Shown piece after piece: positions 24,028 to 32,438 of a DNA stretch of 64,000 nucleotides; the stretch's first letter is position 1; the number at the start of each line of letters is the position of its first letter. The notes under the pieces were generated by a model. That model had not been told where the DNA came from and ran no database searches. It saw nothing but the letters and a program-made list of their open reading frames with translations. The stretch comes from an uncultured Rhodoferax sp. (GTDB lineage: Bacteria > Pseudomonadota > Gammaproteobacteria > Burkholderiales > Burkholderiaceae_C), in assembly GCF_946221635.1 (NCBI RefSeq), contig NZ_CAMIHB010000019.1, positions 1 to 64,000 on the forward strand, written 5' to 3'. Both the position numbers and the translations under genes were made by a program.

Positions 24028-24962
24028 AGCGCCACCCTGCCTTCAATGCAGGTGACCGAATCACCACCGACCCAGACCTGCCCCGTTTCATCCTGCTCGA
24101 TGAAGACGCGTCCGGCGCGGCCGATGCAAGTGCCCTGCGCCGCCACGTAGCGGGGTGGCGCCAGTCCGTCGGCGATCAGCCACTGCGCCAGGCTGGCGTT
24201 GAAGCTGCCGGTGACCGGGTCTTCGGTGACGCCGATGTCGTCGGCGAAGAAACGCACCTCCACGCTGGGAGTGTCCGCGTCTGCCACGGCGGTGCCGGCT
24301 TCGGTGCTTCCAAAGGCGCGGGCCTCGCGATTGCTGCGTACTATCAAATCAGGAGCTGCAGGCGCACTATCCATGCCGGCTACGCCAATGCCGCGTGCCA
24401 AACCTTTGAGGGCTGCGTGGTCCGGGCGCAGGTCCAGCACGGTCTCCATGCTGTCGAGCAGCAGGCCCAGCCAGACCGGGCCGTTGTCCAGCCACTGCGC
24501 GGCGCGAATCTGGCCCGTCTGCACGCCCAGGCCCGCTGCCACGCGCGCCAGCAGGGCGGCATCGGGCGTGCTGCGTAGCAGTGGCGGCGCGGCAAAGGCC
24601 AGGCGGCTGCCATTGCGCTTGAGTTTGACCAGGCCCTTTTTGCACTCTTGCACGATGTGGCCTGCTGCCCGAGGCTGGCCCCCGGCTTCCAGCCAGGCGT
24701 GGCAGCTGCCCAGCGTGGGGTGGCCGGCAAAGGGCAGCTCGTCGACGGGCGTGAAGATGCGCACCTGGTAGTCCGCCCCCTGGGCCGCAGCGGCCGGGCT
24801 GGGGGGCAGCAGAAAGGTGGTCTCCGACAGATTGGTCCAGCGGGCAAAGGCCTGCATGGCCGCGTCGCTGAGGCCGCTGCCATCCATCACCACGCCCAGG
24901 GCATTGCCCAGGTAGGGGACGGCGGTGAAGACGTCGACTTGCCGGTAAGGGCGCTGGGGCAT
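24024..24962 (-). CDS. PhzF-family isomerase, paralogue 1
   Basis: A 312-residue PhzF-type protein with the two-lobed diaminopimelate-epimerase-like fold. The family includes the phenazine isomerase PhzF and many uncharacterised proteins. Motifs are VDVFTAVPYLGNALGVV, the NLSETTFLLPP glutamate region, FAGHPTLGSCHAWL, and DPVTGSFNASLAQWL near the end. Start is ATG 24962 after AGGAGA. About 30 residues near 200-235 (from GIGVAGMDSAPAAPDL) are absent from its neighbour paralogue, and their DNA includes an antisense copy of the dispersed repeat. No phenazine genes are present, so the natural substrate is unknown. Confidence 0.88.
   Translation of the reverse strand: MPQRPYRQVDVFTAVPYLGNALGVVMDGSGLSDAAMQAFARWTNLSETTFLLPPSPAAAAQGADYQVRIFTPVDELPFAGHPTLGSCHAWLEAGGQPRAAGHIVQECKKGLVKLKRNGSRLAFAAPPLLRSTPDAALLARVAAGLGVQTGQIRAAQWLDNGPVWLGLLLDSMETVLDLRPDHAALKGLARGIGVAGMDSAPAAPDLIVRSNREARAFGSTEAGTAVADADTPSVEVRFFADDIGVTEDPVTGSFNASLAQWLIADGLAPPRYVAAQGTCIGRAGRVFIEQDETGQVWVGGDSVTCIEGRVAL
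24341..24389 (+). repeat. Dispersed repeat, copy 9, inside PhzF paralogue 1 (antisense)
   Basis: CTATCAAATCAGGAGCTGC, AGGCGCACTATCCATGCCG, GCTACGCCAAT agrees with the family in order and spacing. It lies on the strand opposite to the gene, in a segment missing from the paralogous PhzF protein. Confidence 0.6.
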
Positions 24963-24982
24963 GGAGAAGTCTCCTGAAAAAG

Positions 24983-25834
24983 TCAGAGGGTGACACTGCC
25001 GCGGATGCAGGTGACGGTGTCGCCGCCGACCCAGACCTGGCCACTGCTGTCTTGCTCGATATGGATGCGGCCCTCGCGCTGGACGCAGGTGCCTTGTGCG
25101 ACCACGTATTTCCTGGGCATGTATTCGTCCGCAATCAGCCATTGCGCCAGGCTGCCGTTGAGGCTGCCGCTCACCGGGTCTTCCTGGATGCCTTCCATGG
25201 GGGCGAAGGCGCGGACTTCCATCTCGCCCCCTGCGCCGGGCATGGCGGCCACACCCACCTTGGCCCCCAGATGCTTGAGCGCGAGGTAGTCTGGCTGCAG
25301 CTGCAGCACGGTCTGGCGTTCATCGAGCAGGATGGTGAGCCAGTCGGACCCGTTGCCCAGTGTCTGCGCGGCCACAATCTGGGCCGCCTTGAGGCCCAAT
25401 GCCGCCGCCACCTGTGCCAGTAGTCCGGGGCTGGGGTTCTTGCGCTGCGAGGGCGGTGCGGCAAAGGCCAGTCGGCCACTATCGCGGCAGATTTGCACCA
25501 GGCTGCCCTGGCATTCCTGCACGATGCGTTGGCGGTTCTTGGGTTGGCCGCCGGCTTCCAGCCAGGCATGGCAACTGCCCAGGGTGGGGTGGCCGGCAAA
25601 CCCGAGCTCCACCTCGGGCGTGAAGATGCGCACCTGGTAGTCCGCCCCCCGCGCCGCCGCTTCGGGCGTGGGTGGAAGCACGAAGGTGGTCTCGCTCAGG
25701 TTCGTCCATCGCGCGAAGGCCTGCATCGCCGCCGTGTCCAGTCCCGCCGCATCCAGCACCACGGCCAGAGGGTTGCCCAGGTAAGGCTGGGCGGTGAAGA
25801 CGTCGATTTGGGCGAAGGGGCGTTGCTGGGGCAC
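24983..25834 (-). CDS. PhzF-family isomerase, paralogue 2
   Basis: A 283-residue PhzF-type protein, the tandem paralogue of the gene 20 bp downstream. It shares IDVFTAQPYLGNPLAVV, NLSETTFVLPP, FAGHPTLGSCHAWLEAGGQP and DPVSGSLNGSLAQWL. The GTG at 25834 with AAAGG six bases upstream gives a protein beginning MPQQRPFAQIDVF, aligning with the paralogue start MPQRPYRQVDVF; a longer upstream reading has no family similarity. It lacks the ~30-residue insertion seen in paralogue 1 and so looks closer to the ancestral form. The substrate is unknown; position suggests amino-acid derived compounds. Confidence 0.88.
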   Translation of the reverse strand: MPQQRPFAQIDVFTAQPYLGNPLAVVLDAAGLDTAAMQAFARWTNLSETTFVLPPTPEAAARGADYQVRIFTPEVELGFAGHPTLGSCHAWLEAGGQPKNRQRIVQECQGSLVQICRDSGRLAFAAPPSQRKNPSPGLLAQVAAALGLKAAQIVAAQTLGNGSDWLTILLDERQTVLQLQPDYLALKHLGAKVGVAAMPGAGGEMEVRAFAPMEGIQEDPVSGSLNGSLAQWLIADEYMPRKYVVAQGTCVQREGRIHIEQDSSGQVWVGGDTVTCIRGSVTL

Positions 25835-25865
25835 GAGAAGCCTTTCTGTGGTGAGGGAGATGGAG

Positions 25866-26519
25866 CTATGAGAGGGGGAGATCGAGCACACCGCGCGTGG
25901 CGGGGCGTGCCAGGATGCTGGCAAACCAGCGCTCCAGATGCGGCCAGGCCGGCCGCGGCTGGGGCAGGGCGAACCAGCGGTGCACATCGCAGGCCACGGG
26001 AATGTCGGCCATGCTGAAGTGCGCGCCACAGACGTAGGCGCGGTCCGCGAGGTGCGCATTGAGCTGGGCCATGGCGGGCTCGGTGGCGGCCACCGAGCGG
26101 GCGATGACGGCGGCGTCGCGCTTGTCTTCGGGCGTGCGGAACCACTGCACAAAGGCAGCGCCGCTTTCGCGGTTCAGGGTGGTCTGCTGCCAGTCCATCC
26201 AGCGCTCGGCGTCAAAGCGCTGTTCCAGATCCTCCGGGTAGAGGGTGTTGGTGCCAACCGCCGCAGCGCCGAGCGTGGGGGCTCCATATTTTGCGCACAG
26301 GTAGCGCACGATGGCGTTGCTCTCCCAGAGCGTGAAGTCGCCGTCCTGCAGCGTGGGCACCAGGGCGTTGGGGTTCATGGCCAGGTACTCGGGCGTCTTG
26401 ACCACGCCGTAGGCCAAGCCCGCATCGCTGCGGGTGAAGGCCACACCGGTTTCCTGCGCGGCCCAGACCACCTTGCGCACATTGAGGGAGGACAGGCGTC
26501 CCCAGATATGAACCGCCAT
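25866..26519 (-). CDS. Glutathione S-transferase family protein
   Basis: A 217-residue cytosolic GST. The N-terminal thioredoxin-like domain has IWGRLSSLNVRKVVWAAQE, with a serine positioned for glutathione activation, and the glutathione-contacting NALVPTLQDGDFTLWESNAIVRYL. The all-helical C-terminal domain ends in FSMADIPVACDVHRWFAL. It starts two bases after the aminotransferase stop and precedes PhzF paralogue 2 by 31 bp, indicating cotranscription. GSTs of this type conjugate or reduce small electrophiles. In this context it might process reactive products of amino-acid metabolism, which is inference. Confidence 0.92.
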   Translation of the reverse strand: MAVHIWGRLSSLNVRKVVWAAQETGVAFTRSDAGLAYGVVKTPEYLAMNPNALVPTLQDGDFTLWESNAIVRYLCAKYGAPTLGAAAVGTNTLYPEDLEQRFDAERWMDWQQTTLNRESGAAFVQWFRTPEDKRDAAVIARSVAATEPAMAQLNAHLADRAYVCGAHFSMADIPVACDVHRWFALPQPRPAWPHLERWFASILARPATRGVLDLPLS

Positions 26520-26521
26520 GC

Positions 26522-27709
26522 TCAGCCTCGTTGTTCTTGAATCGCGGCGGCCAGCGCGGCCACGCCGCGGCGGATTTCTTCCACGCTGGGCGTGACGAAG
26601 GACAGGCGCATGCTGCGCGGATCGCCACCGTTGGCGTAGAAGGGCTCCCCCGGCACAAAGGCCACGCCCTTGTCCACCGCGTGGGGCAGCAGGTTCACCG
26701 CGTTCATGCCGGCGGGCAGGCGTGCCCAGAGGAACATGCCACCGGCCGGGGTGTTCCAGGTCAGCGTGTCGTCGGGCTTGGCGCCGGCGGGGAAGTGCTG
26801 GGCCAGGGCCTCCAGCATGGCGTCGCGCTGCGCCTTGTAGAGCGCGCGGATGGCGGGCACATGGCGGTCCAGGAAGCCGTTTTGCATCACTTCCACAATC
26901 GCACGCTGGTTGAAGCCGGGGCTGTGCAGGTCGGCCGCCTGCTTGGCTTGCAGCAGCTTGGGGTACACCGCCTTGGGCGCCACGATGAAGCCCATGCGCA
27001 GGCCGGGCGCCAGCACCTTGGAGAAGGAGCCCAGGTAGATGCCGCCGTCGGGGTTGCGCGCGGTCAGCGGGGCGGGCGGCGGGGTGTCGAACCACAGGTC
27101 GCCATAGGGGTTGTCTTCCATCAGCGGCAGGCCCAGGCGCGCAGCGGTGCTGCTCAGGGCGGCGCGGCGGGCTTCGCTCATGGTGCGGCCGGTGGGGTTC
27201 TGGAAGTTGGGCAGCACATAAAGGAAGCGCGCGCCGTCAGCCTTTTTCTCCAGATCGGCGATGTCCACGCCATCGTCGTCGCTGGCCACGCTCACTACCT
27301 CGGGTTCCATGGGCACAAAGGCGGACACGGCGCCCAGGTAGGTGGGCGATTCGACCAGCACGCGGCTGCCCGCGTCGATGAGGATCTTGGCGACCAGGTC
27401 CAGGCCCTGCTGCGAGCCGGTGGTGATGAGTACCTGGCCGGGGTCCACGTTCCAGGGCAACTGGGCCGCCACCATCTCGCGCAGCGGGCCGTAGCCTTCG
27501 GATGCGGCGTACTGCAGGGCGCCGGCCGGGTCGTCTTTCAGCACCTTGGCGCAGGCGTCCCGGAACTCGGGCACGGGGAAGGTCTGGCTCGACGGCAGGC
27601 CGCCGGCAAAGCTGATGATGCCGGGCTTCTCCGTCACTTTGAGGATCTCGCGGATCACCGAGGGGTTCATCTTGGCGGCGCGTGCGGCCAGGGTCCAATG
27701 GGTTGTCAT
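26522..27709 (-). CDS. PLP-dependent aminotransferase (2-aminoadipate/valine-type class I)
   Basis: A 395-residue fold-type I aminotransferase. The start MNPSVIREILKVT...GIISFAGGLPSSQTFP is typical of the LysN/AvtA-like group related to MocR C-terminal domains. The PLP lysine is in GSFSKVLAPGLRMG. TGSQQGLDLVAKILID and NFQNPTGRTMS bind cofactor phosphate and ring, and MRLSFVTPS has the substrate-carboxylate arginine. Start is ATG 27709 with GGAGA nearby. It lies 47 bp behind a LysE gene and two bases before a GST gene. Substrate specificity cannot be read from the sequence. Confidence 0.92.
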   Translation of the reverse strand: MTTHWTLAARAAKMNPSVIREILKVTEKPGIISFAGGLPSSQTFPVPEFRDACAKVLKDDPAGALQYAASEGYGPLREMVAAQLPWNVDPGQVLITTGSQQGLDLVAKILIDAGSRVLVESPTYLGAVSAFVPMEPEVVSVASDDDGVDIADLEKKADGARFLYVLPNFQNPTGRTMSEARRAALSSTAARLGLPLMEDNPYGDLWFDTPPPAPLTARNPDGGIYLGSFSKVLAPGLRMGFIVAPKAVYPKLLQAKQAADLHSPGFNQRAIVEVMQNGFLDRHVPAIRALYKAQRDAMLEALAQHFPAGAKPDDTLTWNTPAGGMFLWARLPAGMNAVNLLPHAVDKGVAFVPGEPFYANGGDPRSMRLSFVTPSVEEIRRGVAALAAAIQEQRG

Positions 27710-27756
27710 GGGGTCTCCAGTGTTTTGGGTGTGTGGGACAGAGTGTCGCATTTCAT

Positions 27757-28359
27757 TCAATGGACCAGCATCGGGTAGAGGGACGCCACCAGGGCCAGCG
27801 CCATGGTGATGTTGAAGATGCGCAGGCGCAGCGGGTCTTGCAGCAGGCCACGCATGGCCTGGCCAAAGCCCACCCAGACGGCCGAGCAGGGGCTGCCGAG
27901 AACCAGCGACATCAGCGCCAGCAGCAGGACCTGCGAGACGCTGGCATCGGGCGGCAGGTAAGCGCTCATGGCGGTGACGATCATCACCCAGGCCTTGGGG
28001 TTGATCCACTGGAAGGCGGCCGCCCCCCAGAAGCCCAGGGGTTGGGCCGCGGGCGCATCGGAATCTGGATCGGCCGGGCGGGCGCTGGCCAGCTTCCAGG
28101 CCAGCCACAGCAGGTAGACCGCGCCGCCCCAGCGCATGATTTGGTAGATGGCCGGAAACTGGTCCAGCACCGCGTGCAGCCCCAGGCCCACGCACAGCAA
28201 CATGACCGTGAAACCGATCTGCACGCCCAGCAGGTGCGGCAGCGAGCGGCGCACACCAAAGTTCACGCCTGAGGCCATGAGCATTGCGTTGTTGGGGCCC
28301 GGCGTGACAGAGCTCACAATGAGGAACAGGCCGGCGGCGATCATCAAGTCATGGTTCAT
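27757..28359 (-). CDS. LysE/RhtB-family amino-acid exporter
   Basis: A 200-residue six-helix inner-membrane exporter with the family motif SSVTPGPNNAMLMASGVNFG following the first helix, YLLWLAWKLA at the end of the third, and FQWINPKAWVMIVTAMSAYL in the central loop. Its start overlaps the stop of the upstream DJ-1/PfpI gene by four bases (ATGA), so the two are translationally coupled. It is the second of three apparently intact LysE-type genes in the run, separated from the aminotransferase by 47 bp. Confidence 0.92.
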   Translation of the reverse strand: MNHDLMIAAGLFLIVSSVTPGPNNAMLMASGVNFGVRRSLPHLLGVQIGFTVMLLCVGLGLHAVLDQFPAIYQIMRWGGAVYLLWLAWKLASARPADPDSDAPAAQPLGFWGAAAFQWINPKAWVMIVTAMSAYLPPDASVSQVLLLALMSLVLGSPCSAVWVGFGQAMRGLLQDPLRLRIFNITMALALVASLYPMLVH

Positions 28360-28976
28360 GCAGGCAGCCCCTCCAGTGCTGGCGTGATGTGGGCCAGCGC
28401 GCGTTCCAGGTACTGCTCTTTCTCGTTGACTGGTGCGAAGTAGTGCAGCACTTCGCGGGCCTCTTCCAGCCCCTTGAGGCGCGCGATCAGCCAGGCTGCC
28501 ACGTACTGGGCCGACAGGCAGCCGCCCGCCGTGGCGATATTGCCCTGGGCGTGGAAGGCCTGGTTCACCACGCGCACGCCGGCAGCCTGGACCCAGGGCT
28601 TGCTGGTCAGGTCGGTGCAGGCGGCGAGGTTGTGGGTGAGTCCGAGTTTGGCCAGCAGAAAGGTGCCCGAGCACTGCGCAGCAACCAGCTGGCGCGTCGG
28701 GTCCAGATGCAGCTGGGACAGAAGGGATGCATCGGCCGCGACCTCACGCGTCTTCATGCCACTGCCAATCAGCACGGCGTCGGCGGTGTTGGCGTCCGCC
28801 AGGCTGCAGTGGGCTTCGATGGAGAGCCCGTTCATGGAGGTCACCCGCGGTGTGGGGCTGGCAATCTGCACCTGCCAGGCGGTGTCGCCGCGCAGGGAGA
28901 TGCGCCCCAGCATGCCGTAGGCGATGAGGGAGTCGAGTTCGTTGAATCCGTCGAACGTGAGAATGGCAATGCGCAT
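28356..28976 (-). CDS. DJ-1/PfpI family protein
   Basis: A 206-residue protein of the DJ-1/PfpI superfamily. The N-terminal strand MRIAILTFDGFNELDSL carries the conserved acidic residue, and the nucleophile-elbow cysteine lies in VAAQCSGTFLLAKLG, followed by TAGGCLSAQYVAAWL. Members act as glyoxalases or amidases, or form the ligand-binding half of AraC-type regulators; here no DNA-binding domain is attached. It is coupled to the LysE gene downstream by an ATGA overlap and follows the EamA transporter gene by two bases. Confidence 0.88.
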   Translation of the reverse strand: MRIAILTFDGFNELDSLIAYGMLGRISLRGDTAWQVQIASPTPRVTSMNGLSIEAHCSLADANTADAVLIGSGMKTREVAADASLLSQLHLDPTRQLVAAQCSGTFLLAKLGLTHNLAACTDLTSKPWVQAAGVRVVNQAFHAQGNIATAGGCLSAQYVAAWLIARLKGLEEAREVLHYFAPVNEKEQYLERALAHITPALEGLPA

Positions 28977-28978
28977 GG

Positions 28979-29911
28979 TCAGGCTCCGCGAGGTGGGGGT
29001 GGGCCCGCCAGGCGTTTGCCGGCGAACACGGTAGTGACGACTGCAAGTGCGAAGCCCACAGTCACCCCATCCAGCGATTCGCCCAGCAGTGGTACGGCCA
29101 CCAGAATGCTGAGAAAGGGCTGCAACAGTTGTATTTGGCTGACCTTGAGCATGCCGCCCAGCGCGAGCCCGCGGTACCAGGCAAAGAAGCCGGCCCACAT
29201 GGAAAACACGCCCACGTAGGCCAGCGCACCCCAGGACGCGGCCTGCACCGGCTGCGTGGGCCAGGTGAACCATGCGCCCGGCAGCGTGACGGGCAGGGCC
29301 AGCACGCAGACCCAGCAGATCACGCGTTCTGCCCCCAGCGTGGGCGTGACCTTGGCGCCATAGACATAGCCCAGCGCCCCCGCCAGCACGGCGCCCAGCA
29401 TCAGCAGGTCCGCCCATTCCAGCACCAGGCCGCCGGGCTGGGCGGCGCGCAGCAGTGAAAACGCCACCACCAGCGCAGCACCCAGTACTGCGCAGAGCCA
29501 GAAGCCGAGCCGCGCGCGCTGGTGCAGTACCAACGCCGCCACCGCCGCGGTGGCCAGCGGCAGCAGCGCCAGAATCACGGCCGCGTGGCCGGCGCTGATG
29601 TGGCGCAGCGCGTAGGCGATCAGGATAGGGAAGCCCAGCGCATTGCCCAGTGCGGCCAGCAGCAGCGGCCGGCGTTCGGCCGCCGTGGGCCAGCGTGAGC
29701 GTGTGGCGAGCAGAAAAAGAATGGACAGTCCGCCTGCCAGCGCCCCGCGCCCCAGTGTGATGAACCAGGGGCTCAGCTGCGGGGCATCGGCCGTACCAGT
29801 GGCCAGGCGTGTCATGGGCAGCGTGGCCGCGAAGATGGCTACGCCCAGAAAACCCAGCCAGAGGCCGCGTGCCTCGTTGCTGCGGGTGTTTGCGCTGGAG
29901 GCGGTGTTCAT
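28979..29911 (-). CDS. EamA/DMT-family transporter
   Basis: A 310-residue inner-membrane protein with ten hydrophobic helices in two EamA repeats (about residues 18-145 and 165-300). Typical landmarks are ALGFPILIAYALRHISAGHAAVILALLPLATA in the first half and SQIQLLQPFLSILVAVPLLGESL in the second. Related carriers (RhtA, YddG) export amino acids and metabolites. Its ATG overlaps the stop of the upstream LysE gene by four bases, and the DJ-1 gene follows after two. The close packing with amino-acid exporters suggests an amino-acid related substrate. Confidence 0.92.
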   Translation of the reverse strand: MNTASSANTRSNEARGLWLGFLGVAIFAATLPMTRLATGTADAPQLSPWFITLGRGALAGGLSILFLLATRSRWPTAAERRPLLLAALGNALGFPILIAYALRHISAGHAAVILALLPLATAAVAALVLHQRARLGFWLCAVLGAALVVAFSLLRAAQPGGLVLEWADLLMLGAVLAGALGYVYGAKVTPTLGAERVICWVCVLALPVTLPGAWFTWPTQPVQAASWGALAYVGVFSMWAGFFAWYRGLALGGMLKVSQIQLLQPFLSILVAVPLLGESLDGVTVGFALAVVTTVFAGKRLAGPPPPRGA

Positions 29912-30543
29912 AGCGATCCCATCCAGGCGGCCGTGGCCACCAGTACTGCGGCCATGCCGCGGTTGAACCATTGCAGGCGCTGCGCCGTGGCTACGCCGTC
30001 CACTACCGGGCCGCGCAGCCAGTCGCGCAGCAGCGAGCCCATGGCGGCATACAGCAGGTTGCTGAAGAAGCCAAAGGCCAGCATCAGCGGCAGCGTGAGG
30101 GCGTAGCGGGCCAGTGCGTCCTCGCGCCCGGCCAGCCAGCCAGCGGTCACGGTCAGGCCCAGCATCCAGGCCTTGATATTCAGGAACTGCAGCGCCACGC
30201 CCTGCCAGAAGGTGACGTTCAGGCGGGTTGCGTCGGCCTCACCCAGGCTGCGGGCGCCGGCGAGCTTCCAGGCCAGCCACAGCAGGTAGGCCATGCCCAA
30301 CCACTGGATGGCCGTGCGCAGCAGCGGCAGGGCCACCACCAGCGCGCCCAGGCCACCGGCACACAGGGTGAACAGCAGGCCCCAGCCCAGTGGCACGGCC
30401 AGCACGAAGTGCAGCGCGCCGCGCAGGCCGCGGTTGGCGGCCAGTGCGGTGGACAGCGTGGTGTTGGGGCCGGGCGTGAAGCTGGCTGCGGTGGAGAGCA
30501 AGAGCAGCGCAGTGAGTTCGGCAGGGGACATGGGGGCCAGCAT
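29908..30543 (-). CDS. LysE/RhtB-family amino-acid exporter, first gene of the MocR-linked run
   Basis: A 211-residue six-helix exporter with AASFTPGPNTTLSTALAANRG, YLLWLAWKLAGARSLGEADA and FLNIKAWMLGLTVTAGWL. It is the leading gene of the minus-strand series and is divergent from the MocR regulator across 99 bp containing repeated ACTGTA-type sites. ATG 30543 is used; an ATG four codons inside (30531) is also possible. Neither has a strong ribosome site. Coupled by ATGA to the EamA gene. Confidence 0.9.
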   Translation of the reverse strand: MLAPMSPAELTALLLLSTAASFTPGPNTTLSTALAANRGLRGALHFVLAVPLGWGLLFTLCAGGLGALVVALPLLRTAIQWLGMAYLLWLAWKLAGARSLGEADATRLNVTFWQGVALQFLNIKAWMLGLTVTAGWLAGREDALARYALTLPLMLAFGFFSNLLYAAMGSLLRDWLRGPVVDGVATAQRLQWFNRGMAAVLVATAAWMGSL

Positions 30544-30550
30544 GCGATTC

Positions 30551-30612
30551 ACTGTACTTTCAAAAGCAGCACACTTGCAGTACAGTTTGCGGAAACAGTT
30601 AATGAACTGTAT
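30551..30612. promoter_or_regulatory. Probable MocR operator between the divergent genes
   Basis: ACTGTAC (30551-30557), its inverted copy GTACAGT (30580-30586), and the direct repeat ACTGTAT (30606-30612) lie within the 99-bp divergent spacer. MocR/GabR/PdxR-type regulators bind paired direct or inverted sites of this size next to their own gene. Binding is inferred. Confidence 0.55.
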
Positions 30613-30642
30613 TGCTGGCACGGCCAACACAGAGGTTCCCCC

Positions 30643-32109
30643 ATGTTGATGAAAACCACCTCCCAAACCCTGGCCGAGCAACTCGCCGGGGTGTTTGCCC
30701 AGCGCATCCGTGACCGCCTGCTGGCGCCCGGCGCGCGCCTGCCGTCGGTGCGCCTGTGTGCCCAGCAGCAGGGCGTGAGCCCGTCTACCGTGGTGGGGGC
30801 CTATGACCAACTGCTCGCCCAGGGTCTGGTGGAGGCGCGCAAGAACCGCGGCTTCTATGTGCGCGATATGCCGTCTGTCGCCGTGGGAGGGGCGCAATCC
30901 GCCATCGAGTCCGGTGCACACGGCGTGGCCAACCTCGTGCTCACCGTGCCGCAGCGCTACGCGCCGCTCAACGCCACGGCGCTGATCCGCGGCATGTTCA
31001 AGGGTGTGAGCAACAAGCCCCAGCCTGGCATGGGTGTGCTGCCCAAGGAGTGGCTGCAGTCCACCTTCCTGGCCACGGCGGTGCGGCGCAGCTGCAGCGT
31101 GGAGGCGCTCAACGCCTTCTCCCTGCAGTACGGAGAGCCTGCGGGCGACATGGGCCTGCGCCGTGCGCTGTCCACCAAGCTGGCAGGCCTGTCGGTACCG
31201 GCTGCGCCCGAGCAAATCATCACCACCGTGGGCGCCACCAATGCGCTGGACGTGGTGAGCCGCACGCTCCTGCGCGCGGGGGACTATGTGATGGTGGAGG
31301 AGCCGGGCTGGGCCATCGAATTCGCGCGGCTGGGCGCGCTGGGCGCCCGCATCCTGCCGGTGCCGCGCCGGGCCGACGGGCCGGACCTGGAGGTGATGGC
31401 GCGCTACTGCCAGGTGCACCGCCCCAAACTGTTTGTCAGCGTGAGCGTGTTCCACAACCCGACGGGCTATTGCCTTTCGCCCAGCAGCGCCTACCGCATC
31501 CTGCAACTGGCCACGCAGCACGATTTCCACATCGTCGAAGACGACACTTACAGCCATTTCGCTCCCGAACACGCCACCCGCCTCTGTGCGCTGGACGGCC
31601 TGCAGCGCACCATCTATGTGGCAGGCTTTGCCAAGATCCTGGCGCCCAACTGGCGCATTGGTTACATGGCCGCGCCCAAGGACCTGGCCGAGCGCCTGCT
31701 CGACACCAAGCTGCTGTCCACCCTGACCACGCCCGCGCTGCTGGAAAAGTCCATGGCCTGGTGTATCGAGCAAGGCCAGCTGCGCCGCCATGCGGAGCGC
31801 ATCCGCACCCAGCTGGACGCCGCCCGCGCCCGCAGCGTCAAGCTGGCGCTGGCCCATGGCTGCACCTTTGCGTCCGACCCCGTGGGCCTGTTTGGCTGGG
31901 TGGAGACGGGGGTGGACACCGACGCCCTGAGCCAGCGCGCGTTGGACGAAGGCTACCTGCTCGCGCCCGGCGCCCTGTTCCACGCCCAGCGTACGCCCAG
32001 CAGCCTCATGCGCATCAACTTCGCCAGCACGCAGGAAGCGCAGTTCTGGAAAACCTTGGCGCGCCTGCGTGATGAGCAACTGGGCAAGTCCGCCCCGACC
32101 AGCAAGTAA
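30643..32109 (+). CDS. MocR-type transcriptional regulator (GntR HTH + aminotransferase-like domain)
   Basis: A 488-residue regulator. Residues 1-75 form a GntR winged helix (LAEQLAGVFAQRIRDRLL, RLPSVRLCAQQQGVSPSTVVGAYDQL), and residues ~110-480 a fold-type I aminotransferase domain that binds PLP through the lysine in AGFAKILAPNWRIGY. MocR proteins sense PLP-bound amino acids or amines and activate a divergent operon. The start at 30643 has AGAGG seven bases upstream. It faces the LysE-EamA-DJ-1 series, which is its likely target. The NIPSNAP-like gene follows directly. Confidence 0.93.
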   Translation: MLMKTTSQTLAEQLAGVFAQRIRDRLLAPGARLPSVRLCAQQQGVSPSTVVGAYDQLLAQGLVEARKNRGFYVRDMPSVAVGGAQSAIESGAHGVANLVLTVPQRYAPLNATALIRGMFKGVSNKPQPGMGVLPKEWLQSTFLATAVRRSCSVEALNAFSLQYGEPAGDMGLRRALSTKLAGLSVPAAPEQIITTVGATNALDVVSRTLLRAGDYVMVEEPGWAIEFARLGALGARILPVPRRADGPDLEVMARYCQVHRPKLFVSVSVFHNPTGYCLSPSSAYRILQLATQHDFHIVEDDTYSHFAPEHATRLCALDGLQRTIYVAGFAKILAPNWRIGYMAAPKDLAERLLDTKLLSTLTTPALLEKSMAWCIEQGQLRRHAERIRTQLDAARARSVKLALAHGCTFASDPVGLFGWVETGVDTDALSQRALDEGYLLAPGALFHAQRTPSSLMRINFASTQEAQFWKTLARLRDEQLGKSAPTSK

Positions 32110-32129
32110 TGTTTCAACCAAGGACCCAA

Positions 32130-32438
32130 ATGATGGTGACCTGCTATCTGCGCTATGTGATCGACCCCTACAAGCTCGCCGAGTTCGAGCACTACGGCAA
32201 GCTCTGGATTCCCCTGGTGGAACGCTTCGGAGGCCAACACCACGGCTACTTTCTGCCCTCGGAAGGCGCCAACAACATCGCGCTGGCCATGTTCACCTTC
32301 CCGAGCTTGGCGGCCTACGAGACCTATCGCCAGCAGTCCCTGCAGGACGCCGAATGCCAGGCCGCCTTCCGCTACGCCGAAGAGACGCGTTGCATCATCA
32401 GCTACGAACGCAGCTTCTTCCGGCCGGTGTTTCGCTGA
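32130..32438 (+). CDS. NIPSNAP-family protein
   Basis: A 102-residue dimeric alpha/beta-barrel-type protein of the NIPSNAP family: VTCYLRYVIDPYKLAEFEHYGK, then FGGQHHGYFLPSEGANNIALAMFTFPS, and a closing RSFF. The family is widespread but poorly understood. The ATG at 32130 has AAGGA six bases upstream and is preferred. An alternative ATG at 32109 overlaps the MocR stop codon by one base, so in either case the gene is closely coupled to the regulator. Confidence 0.82.
   Translation: MMVTCYLRYVIDPYKLAEFEHYGKLWIPLVERFGGQHHGYFLPSEGANNIALAMFTFPSLAAYETYRQQSLQDAECQAAFRYAEETRCIISYERSFFRPVFR

Noticed and set aside
24024..25834. Part of a phenazine biosynthesis cluster
   Set aside because: No other phz genes are present; PhzF-like proteins are common outside phenazine pathways.
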